Made by a program: the position numbers and the translations under genes
Assembly: GCA_051745065.1 (NCBI GenBank)
Contig: JBNJDQ010000072.1
Coordinates: 1 to 11,724 of the forward strand
Source: Chitinivibrio sp051745065
Lineage (GTDB): Bacteria > Fibrobacterota > Chitinivibrionia > Chitinivibrionales > Chitinivibrionaceae
Direction: 5' to 3'
DNA length: 11,724 bases
The notes under the pieces: model-generated
Databases searched by the model: none
Seen by the model: the letters and a program-made list of their open reading frames with translations, nothing else
Told to the model about the DNA's origin: nothing
In this document: positions 7,023 through 11,724 of the stretch, piece after piece
Layout of the letters: the number at the start of each line of letters is the position of its first letter
Numbering within the stretch: the stretch's first letter is position 1

Positions 7023-8153
7023 CTACTCCCGCTGAAAATCAAGGAGCGTACTGTCCATGGCCTCCCGGCTGCGGCGCAACTCCCGGTTCATTTCAGTGTC
7101 TGCCTCCATGCGCTCCCGCTGCAAAGAAGGACGTGCAGGATACCGGCGGGGACCTTTTCCCTGTTCAGGCGCTACAGCAGTGCCCCTGGAAGAAGTACGG
7201 GGCTCACGAAAAGGATCATCGAGATTTTCAAGGAGATTGTTGTAGGAGGTGTCCGGCGGGGCCGCGGGCACGGATTCACGCAGAGGTTTTTCCGCAGAAA
7301 CCGCCATGGTATCCAGAGCCGTATCGGAAAGCCCACCGGCGCTGTGAACTTGATTCCAGCGGCGAATATCCGCCCCGGAACAGCTGAGGGCCACATGAAT
7401 ATTATTGGTATGGGGGTCGTACCACCGGCGATCCACGGAAAGATTCTCCAGCAGAAGATCAAAGTCGTAAATTCCGGCGGACTGCAGATCATTGCCAACA
7501 GTGGATTGCTTATCCATGGTAACAATCAGAGCCGAGGTTTTCAGCATAAGATCTTTAATCGCCCGGCTTTCTGCTTCCATCCAGCCGCGCATGGGACTGT
7601 ACATATTCATTCTGACAACCCCGTACCCATAAATTCTTCCCGCCGATTCAGGCCCTTTTGCAAAGGGAGGAGACGAAATAAGGGGAAGACTGTCTTCTGC
7701 GATTTGAATGGAGTCCCGTCCGAGAAGATATGCCCGGTGCGTGGATCCGGCAAATGAATCAAGAACAATGAAACTTGCTGTATCCACGGTTGTATCGGGA
7801 ACATAGTAAAAGGTAATGCTGTCCTGATCGGTAAACATCAGTCGGCCGAAACGCTCCTGGGAATGATAGCGGTAAAACCCCTTTGTGCGCATTCGCCGGT
7901 AGCTGCAGTACCGATCATAACCGTCCATACGATACGGCTTTACCACATCGTAGGCCACCACAGTCTTCGGCGGCTGATCAAAAAACCAGCGCGGATAGGC
8001 AGCAGCAAGAAACCAGCGCGGGTACCGGTCGGAAAAGAAGACCGCCGGATCATCCTGCCCGCTCTCTCCCTGCACTTGCGTCGTATTTCTGCGACAGGAA
8101 ACAAAGCAGAAAAACAACAACATTGCTCCCGTTATTATTTGTCGTACACCCAT
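7023..8153 (-). CDS. Putative lipoprotein, 376 aa, family not firmly recognised
   Basis: The protein starts MGVRQIITGAMLLFFCFVSC, a lipoprotein-type signal with a lipobox-like FVSC and Cys20 as the likely lipidated residue. Phe at -3 is unusual. After it comes a near-tandem repeat, YPRWF twice at a 9-residue spacing. The central part (about 185-290) has YGYGVVRMN, then a helix AESRAIKDLMLKTSA and a strand-like NNIHVALSC. This resembles the order of elements in LPP20-like lipoproteins and the neighbouring 186-aa lipoprotein, but the similarity is weak and inferred by eye. The C-terminal 85 residues or so are Pro/Arg/Glu-rich and probably disordered. GGAGAG lies 5 nt before the ATG at 8153, and a strong intrinsic terminator ends just upstream, so expression probably depends on read-through. 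Function unknown. Confidence 0.75.
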   Translation of the reverse strand: MGVRQIITGAMLLFFCFVSCRRNTTQVQGESGQDDPAVFFSDRYPRWFLAAAYPRWFFDQPPKTVVAYDVVKPYRMDGYDRYCSYRRMRTKGFYRYHSQERFGRLMFTDQDSITFYYVPDTTVDTASFIVLDSFAGSTHRAYLLGRDSIQIAEDSLPLISSPPFAKGPESAGRIYGYGVVRMNMYSPMRGWMEAESRAIKDLMLKTSALIVTMDKQSTVGNDLQSAGIYDFDLLLENLSVDRRWYDPHTNNIHVALSCSGADIRRWNQVHSAGGLSDTALDTMAVSAEKPLRESVPAAPPDTSYNNLLENLDDPFREPRTSSRGTAVAPEQGKGPRRYPARPSLQRERMEADTEMNRELRRSREAMDSTLLDFQRE

Positions 8154-8166
8154 AGCATCTCTCCAT

Positions 8167-8198
8167 AAAAAAGGGAGCGAATATTTCTATCCGCCCCC
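8167..8198 (-). terminator. Strong intrinsic terminator between the two lipoprotein genes
   Basis: On the minus strand GGGGGCGGATA (8198-8188) pairs with TATTCGCTCCC (8183-8173): an 11-bp stem with two G-U pairs closed by a GAAA tetraloop, followed at once by six T (8172-8167). It starts 24 nt after the 186-aa gene's stop and the T-run ends 13 nt before the next ATG. This is the only textbook terminator in the window. Confidence 0.88.
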
Positions 8199-8222
8199 GG
8201 GGTCATTCAATCCGAACACCGC

Positions 8223-8783
8223 TTACTGCATTGCGTTCTTCTGATTTTCCTTGTACTCTTTCACGCGCGCCTCAAGATCGTTGTACGCCTTGGTCGCCTT
8301 AAACTCCGTAAGGGCATCCCGCTGCTGATCAACAAGATCTTTCATAATAGTGGGGTTAATCACTTTGAGAACATACGCTTCATAGCCGTTTTCTGTCTCT
8401 TTAATCATGGTTTTCACCGTCTGAATACCCTGAACTTCTGCAAGACTGAAATTTTCCGTTGTCTGCTGGAAATGTTCAAGAGCTTCATCATTAACCGCTT
8501 CGGTAAAGCTCTTTTCAAGGTTCGCAATCTCTGACTTAAACTGCTTTACAATCTTGGCGTCCGCGTCGATACCGGCTTTCTTCGCTGCGATATTCCGCTT
8601 GGGATGCGTACCCATACCAACAGCGGATACAGCCTGTGCATACTGTCCGCTCATGAGGTTTTCGATCTGTGCAGGATACAGGCTCTTAAATTCGCCGTCA
8701 CCGCCTTTTTTCCCGCAGCCAACGAAGGCAACGAGGACAACACCCGCAACAATGATCCGTGAAAGACTCTTAAAATTACACAT
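8223..8783 (-). CDS. LPP20-like lipoprotein, 186 aa
   Basis: The N-terminus MCNFKSLSRIIVAGVVLVAF leads to a lipobox-like FVGC with Cys23 the likely lipidation site, followed by a flexible GKKGGDGE linker, so a membrane-anchored periplasmic lipoprotein is expected. The body starts AVSAVGMGTHPKRNIAAKK and continues with a long helix (IDADAKIVKQFKSEIANLEK). Then come IQTVKTMIKETENGYEAYVL, a strand pair, and a charged C-terminal helix. The pattern 'VGMG...A..kA..dA' followed by 'YeayVL' is typical of LPP20-like lipoproteins; I assign this by eye, not by a search. Function is unknown. The ATG at 8783 has AAAGGAG (8 nt spacer or so), a near-consensus promoter lies 58-86 nt upstream, and a strong terminator follows. 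This suggests high, independent expression. Confidence 0.8.
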   Translation of the reverse strand: MCNFKSLSRIIVAGVVLVAFVGCGKKGGDGEFKSLYPAQIENLMSGQYAQAVSAVGMGTHPKRNIAAKKAGIDADAKIVKQFKSEIANLEKSFTEAVNDEALEHFQQTTENFSLAEVQGIQTVKTMIKETENGYEAYVLKVINPTIMKDLVDQQRDALTEFKATKAYNDLEARVKEYKENQKNAMQ

Positions 8784-8840
8784 GGGAAACTCCTTTAATA
8801 TACAACAAATTGATTGTTTTAATACTCACTGGTATTTCGG

Positions 8841-8869
8841 ATTCTACTATTGATATATTACAATTTCAA
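8841..8869 (-). promoter_or_regulatory. Near-consensus sigma-70 promoter for the 186-aa lipoprotein
   Basis: On the minus strand TTGAAA (8869-8864) and TAGAAT (8846-8841) are 17 nt apart in an AT-rich stretch. They match 5 of 6 and 4 of 6 consensus bases. The pair sits just downstream of the stop of the 142-aa gene and gives an untranslated leader of roughly 50 nt before ATG 8783. Confidence 0.6.
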
Positions 8870-8875
8870 CTTTTT

Positions 8876-9304
8876 TCACCTTTTTTTATTCCCCCCGGGA
8901 AAATCCAGGAACGAAGTCGCTCCCTGGTCCTCTTCAACATTCTCTTCTGTGTCATGGTCATCAGCAAAGAGACTGCAGGGGACAATGCTGATGCGGGCGG
9001 TCCGATCGGGGGTTTGAAAACGGCCCAGGGCGATATGAGGCGGCTGAAGGCGAATCTCTGTTTCCTGCGGAGGAACGGCGGCAAGGGAAAAGTAGCGCAT
9101 GATAATCCATTTACCCCGCGGCTCTGCGGCGGGATCCGCTGTGTAGGAATGCACAATGCCGTATCCGCCGAAAAGGGGCGCAGCATCGTCATCACCGGCG
9201 GTGGTCTGCTCAAGATAGAACAGCTCCCCCGGTCCGGGAATATCCACCATATCCGCACGTTCAACATAGCGCGCAGCAAGCTCACGGATCTCATCAATTG
9301 TCAC
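8876..9304 (-). CDS. Hypothetical protein, 142 aa
   Basis: A small soluble protein with no signal peptide and no membrane segment. It starts (V)TIDEIRELAARYVERADMV, an acidic helix. A beta-rich middle follows (ELFYLEQT, GGYGIVHSYTADP, GKWIIMRYFSLAAVPP), then an acidic Asp/Glu-rich patch (FADDHDTEENVEEDQG) and a basic end (GGNKKR). I do not recognise the family and see no catalytic motif. GTG 9304 is chosen because GGGAGG (9309-9314) lies 4 nt upstream; the in-frame ATG at 9322 has no ribosome site. The last codons contain an A7 run. The competing frame at 8866-9297 is Arg/Pro-rich without structure and is treated as a shadow. The gene is divergent from the XPB helicase, and the helicase's likely promoter overlaps its start. 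Confidence 0.68.
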   Translation of the reverse strand: MTIDEIRELAARYVERADMVDIPGPGELFYLEQTTAGDDDAAPLFGGYGIVHSYTADPAAEPRGKWIIMRYFSLAAVPPQETEIRLQPPHIALGRFQTPDRTARISIVPCSLFADDHDTEENVEEDQGATSFLDFPGGNKKR

Positions 9305-9325
9305 AAAACCTCCCGTCAACATAAT
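9298..9325 (+). promoter_or_regulatory. Candidate promoter of the XPB helicase, overlapping the divergent gene's start
   Basis: TTGTCA (9298-9303) and CATAAT (9320-9325) each match 5 of 6 consensus bases, 16 nt apart, about 60 nt before the helicase GTG. The -35 box covers the first codons of the divergent 142-aa gene, and the spacer covers its ribosome site. Confidence 0.45.
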
Positions 9326-9386
9326 TTCCGAAACAAAGAATATATCTTATGGGAACGAATAATGGCGTAAAGGGCTTTTCCCCACT

Positions 9387-11105
9387 GTGAGCAGAACGTA
9401 TTTTCTCCCCTGTTTTAATCATGGCAAGGACGGTACCACGGTGTTTAATCCCGGCAATCCACTCATTGTACAGAGTGACAGCACGATTCTTCTGGAAGTT
9501 CAGAACCCTCTGTTTGAAGAGGCCCGCGATGCCCTGTCCGGATTTGCCCATCTTGACAAAAGCCCCGAATACATTCACACCTACTCTTTAACTCCCCTTT
9601 CTCTGTGGAATGCTGCCTCCCTGGGCTTGAGCGCTGACAGAATCTGCGAAACAATCACCTCTCTGTCAAAATATCCTGTGCCGGAAAATGTACCCGCCGA
9701 AATTCGCGAACAGATCAGCCGGTACGGTAAGCTGGAGCTGGTGAAATCCGGAGATGAACTGCATCTGCGCACGAAGGACACCCGCCTCCTTGAACAGCTC
9801 CTCAAACATCCCTCGGTCTCCAAATACGCCCTCGCCATGGAACGTAACGGTGCCGTGCCCGTAAAGAAACAGATGCGCGGTGTTATCAAACAGGTATTTA
9901 TGGAGCTGGGCTACCCCATCAACGACCTGGCCGGCTATGTCTCCGGAGAGGAATACCCCATTCCTCTGCGCGAGACAACCCTTTCCGGAGAACCTTTTAC
10001 CCTGCGCACCTACCAGAAACAGGCTGTCGGCGCCTTTCTGGGCAGTGACAAACTCCCCGGCGGCAGTGGGCTGGTGGTTCTCCCCTGCGGCGCCGGTAAA
10101 ACCATTATCGGGATCAGCACCATGGCCCGGCTCTCCCGAAAGACCCTGATTCTGGTCAGCAATATTACCGCCGCCCGTCAGTGGAAGCGGGAAATTCTGG
10201 ATAAAACAACTCTCTCCGCAGATGAGATCGGTGAATACAGCGGGGAAACAAAGGAAATCAAACCCGTAACCATCGCCACCTATCAGATTCTGACACAGCG
10301 GCGCTCCAAGAAAGAGGACTTCGTCCATTTCGCCCTCTTTGACAGTGAGAACTGGGGGCTGATTCTCTACGACGAAGTACATCTGCTGCCGGCGCCGGTC
10401 TTTAAATTCACCTCACAGATTCAGGCGCGCCGCCGCCTCGGTCTGACGGCAACCCTCATCCGTGAAGACGGCCGCGAAGGTGATGTCTTCGCCCTGATCG
10501 GCCCCAAAAAATACGATGTTCCCTGGAAGGATCTGGAGAAACAGGGCTGGATCGCTCAGGCTCGCTGTGTGGAGATCCGCACGGATCTGGATGAAAAGGC
10601 AAAGATGGAATATCTCTCCCTGCCGCCGCGCCAGCAGATCCGCACAGCCTACGAAAACGAACGGAAGATCGCCATTGTTCGGGAGCTGGTACAAAAGCAT
10701 TCCGGCGACCGGATTCTCATTCTGGGGCTGTACATATCGCAGGTTGAGCGTCTCGGCCGGGAGCTGAATGTCCCCGTAATCCAGGGGTCAACCCCCAACG
10801 ATGAACGCGACGCGCTCTATGACGCCTTTCGCCGCGGGGAAATCCGCACCATGGTGCTCTCCAAGGTGGGAAACATGGCCGTGGATCTGCCCGATGCCAA
10901 TATTGCTATTCAGGTTTCGGGGACCTTCGGTTCACGTCAGGAGGAAGCCCAGCGTCTGGGACGGATCCTGCGCCCCAAAAAGAACGGTGAACAGGCGGTA
11001 TTTTATTCCATTATAACGCGGGATTCCAAGGAGCTGGACTTTGCCATGAACCGTCAGCTCTTTCTGGCAGAACAGGGCTATCCCTACGAGATCGAGTACA
11101 TGTAG
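9387..11105 (+). CDS. XPB/Rad25-family DNA helicase (SF2), bacterial type
   Basis: A 572-aa helicase, close in length and sequence to mycobacterial XPB, predicted to be an ATP-dependent 3'-to-5' DNA translocase with a role in DNA repair or remodelling. An N-terminal damage-recognition-like domain (about 24-150) starts NPLIVQSDSTILLEV. The motor has Q-like FTLRTYQKQAV, Walker A PCGAGKT (Lys238), DEVH box (329-332), TAT (354-356), then the XPB-specific RED loop (Arg359-Glu360-Asp361). Motif VI is QRLGRILR (522-529). There is no nuclease or iron-sulfur domain. GTG 9387 gives the longest frame, with a weak AAAGGG 12 nt upstream. GTG 9441 (residue 19) has AAGGA 10 nt upstream and fits the conserved start of other XPBs, so it may be the true start. 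It is transcribed convergently with the LytM-like gene. No Bax1 nuclease partner is visible. Confidence 0.93.
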   Translation: MSRTYFLPCFNHGKDGTTVFNPGNPLIVQSDSTILLEVQNPLFEEARDALSGFAHLDKSPEYIHTYSLTPLSLWNAASLGLSADRICETITSLSKYPVPENVPAEIREQISRYGKLELVKSGDELHLRTKDTRLLEQLLKHPSVSKYALAMERNGAVPVKKQMRGVIKQVFMELGYPINDLAGYVSGEEYPIPLRETTLSGEPFTLRTYQKQAVGAFLGSDKLPGGSGLVVLPCGAGKTIIGISTMARLSRKTLILVSNITAARQWKREILDKTTLSADEIGEYSGETKEIKPVTIATYQILTQRRSKKEDFVHFALFDSENWGLILYDEVHLLPAPVFKFTSQIQARRRLGLTATLIREDGREGDVFALIGPKKYDVPWKDLEKQGWIAQARCVEIRTDLDEKAKMEYLSLPPRQQIRTAYENERKIAIVRELVQKHSGDRILILGLYISQVERLGRELNVPVIQGSTPNDERDALYDAFRRGEIRTMVLSKVGNMAVDLPDANIAIQVSGTFGSRQEEAQRLGRILRPKKNGEQAVFYSIITRDSKELDFAMNRQLFLAEQGYPYEIEYM

Positions 11106-11126
11106 TCGCCACAGGTTGTACATCTT

Positions 11127-11162
11127 CGCCCTGCACCGCTGGCAAAAGCCGGGATCAGGGCG
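11127..11162. terminator. Inverted repeat between convergent helicase and LytM-like genes
   Basis: CGCCCTG (11127-11133) and CAGGGCG (11156-11162) form an outer 7-bp stem, and CTGGC/GCCGG around AAAA an inner 5-bp stem, separated by an internal loop. The right arm includes part of the LytM-like stop codon and last codons. Being between tail-to-tail genes it could act for both, but there is no T-run on either strand. Confidence 0.35.
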
Positions 11163-11724
11163 CTGAGAGCCACTCCTGCGGATCAAGAGCGTCGGCATGA
11201 CGGCGGATCTCAAAATGAAGCTTGGTTCCATCCAGAGAACCGCTGGAACCGACAGTCCCCACGGGAGCCCGGGATGCAATATTATCGCCGGACTGCACAT
11301 GCACCCGATCAAGATGCGCATAGACCGTACTGTAATCACCGCCGTGGCTGACCATAACAATATTACCGTACCCCCGCAGCTTTCCCACATACCGAATAAC
11401 TCCCTCAGCCACTGCCCGCACCGGCCGTCCGCGTGGGGCGGAAATATCAATGCCGTTATTGCGGGTTACAGTTTTATACTCCGGATGTACGATCTTCCCG
11501 AAAGGCTGGCGAATCTCACCTTCCACGGGCCAGGCAAGCGTACCCTGCAGCCCTGCAAAGGATTCCAGCTTCTCCAGGCGGCGGGCAATCTCGCTCTTTT
11601 TGCGGTCCATCCTGTCAATAAGCGCATTAAATTCCTCCTGCGCGGCGGTCAGCTCCTGCACGGCAGACTCCCAGTTCTCCCGGCGTGAGCGAATCTGTGA
11701 AATCATCTCTTTGCGTTCCTCCAT
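11155..11724 (-). CDS. EnvC-like LytM (M23-fold) protein, C-terminal part, cut by right edge
   Basis: 190 codons including the stop are in the window. The Met at the edge is probably internal, because the coiled-coil region (MISQIRSRRENWESAVQEL..., to about residue 57) looks like the end of a longer one. The LytM domain follows (about 65-186): WPVEGEIRQPFG, GIDISAP, AVAEGVI, GYGNIVMVSHG, YAHL, VGSSGS, KLHFEIR, PQEWL. Coiled coil plus LytM is the layout of EnvC, the periplasmic activator of cell-wall amidases at the division septum. The active site is incomplete: the first zinc ligand is Asn89 and the first His of HxH is Lys168, while Asp93, His137 and His170 remain. I infer an amidase activator or regulatory protein rather than an active peptidase. 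A signal peptide would lie outside the window. Confidence 0.85.
   Translation of the reverse strand: MEERKEMISQIRSRRENWESAVQELTAAQEEFNALIDRMDRKKSEIARRLEKLESFAGLQGTLAWPVEGEIRQPFGKIVHPEYKTVTRNNGIDISAPRGRPVRAVAEGVIRYVGKLRGYGNIVMVSHGGDYSTVYAHLDRVHVQSGDNIASRAPVGTVGSSGSLDGTKLHFEIRRHADALDPQEWLSAP

Noticed and set aside
6999..7757. 252-aa plus-strand open frame opposite the 376-aa lipoprotein
   Set aside because: No recognisable domain and no good ribosome site, while the minus strand has a signal peptide, ribosome site and operon context.
8866..9297. 143-aa minus-strand frame overlapping the 142-aa gene
   Set aside because: Arg/Pro/Ser-rich and without a ribosome site; the chosen frame has GGGAGG before GTG and a more protein-like composition.
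8810..9370. 186-aa plus-strand open frame opposite the 142-aa gene
   Set aside because: It spans the lipoprotein promoter and the divergent promoter region and has low-complexity composition; no start signal.
9666..10382. 238-aa minus-strand open frame inside the helicase gene
   Set aside because: Antisense to conserved XPB motor motifs, Gly-rich, no start signal.
1..11724. Search by eye for tRNA, CRISPR arrays, insertion sequences, attachment sites or defence genes
   Set aside because: No repeat-spacer pattern, transposase, integrase or cloverleaf was seen; the helicase is a conventional XPB rather than part of a visible defence cluster.

Overview
The window (about 52-55% G+C by eye) looks like chromosomal DNA of a Gram-negative, diderm bacterium: it carries a beta-barrel outer-membrane-type protein, two lipoproteins, an MsbA-like exporter and an EnvC/LytM-type envelope protein. 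The phosphohexomutase has the GEGNGG sugar loop of the archaeal/Bacteroidota-type GlmM group, and the helicase is a typical bacterial XPB. Together these point loosely to the FCB group (for instance a Fibrobacterota/Chitinivibrionia-like organism) or a spirochaete. This placement is inference and weak. There are no tRNAs, rRNAs, CRISPR arrays, insertion sequences or phage genes, so the region reads as ordinary core or near-core genome.

Layout. Positions 1-459 (minus) hold the N-terminal part of an exported barrel-like protein. A 297-bp divergent spacer follows. On the plus strand come a PutP-like sodium:solute symporter (757-2181), a phosphohexomutase (2270-3616), a small coiled-coil protein starting at GTG 3726, and an ABC exporter (4376-6202). 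Three of the gaps after these genes hold GC-rich hairpins with weak or no U-tract. The exporter ends tail-to-tail with a PAPS-dependent sulfotransferase (6195-6968, minus), the stop regions overlapping by 8 bp. Upstream of the sulfotransferase on the minus strand lie a 376-aa lipoprotein (7023-8153), a 186-aa lipoprotein (8223-8783) and a 142-aa unknown protein (8876-9304). The plus-strand XPB helicase (9387-11105) diverges from the 142-aa gene and converges on an EnvC/LytM-like gene (11155 to the right edge, minus), which is cut by the window.

How the genes work together. Most neighbours look functionally independent. The best local unit is the lipoprotein pair: a near-consensus promoter (8841-8869) drives the 186-aa lipoprotein, then a textbook intrinsic terminator (8167-8198) sits only 13 nt before the next start codon, so the 376-aa lipoprotein is probably made by read-through at a lower level. 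Envelope biogenesis recurs (exporter, sulfotransferase, two lipoproteins, barrel protein, LytM protein, possible GlmM), but no single pathway is demonstrated. I found no convincing new defence or mobile system. The most useful observations are the degenerate LytM active site, the substituted sodium-site residue in the symporter, the attenuated lipoprotein operon, and the helicase promoter overlapping the start of its divergent neighbour.
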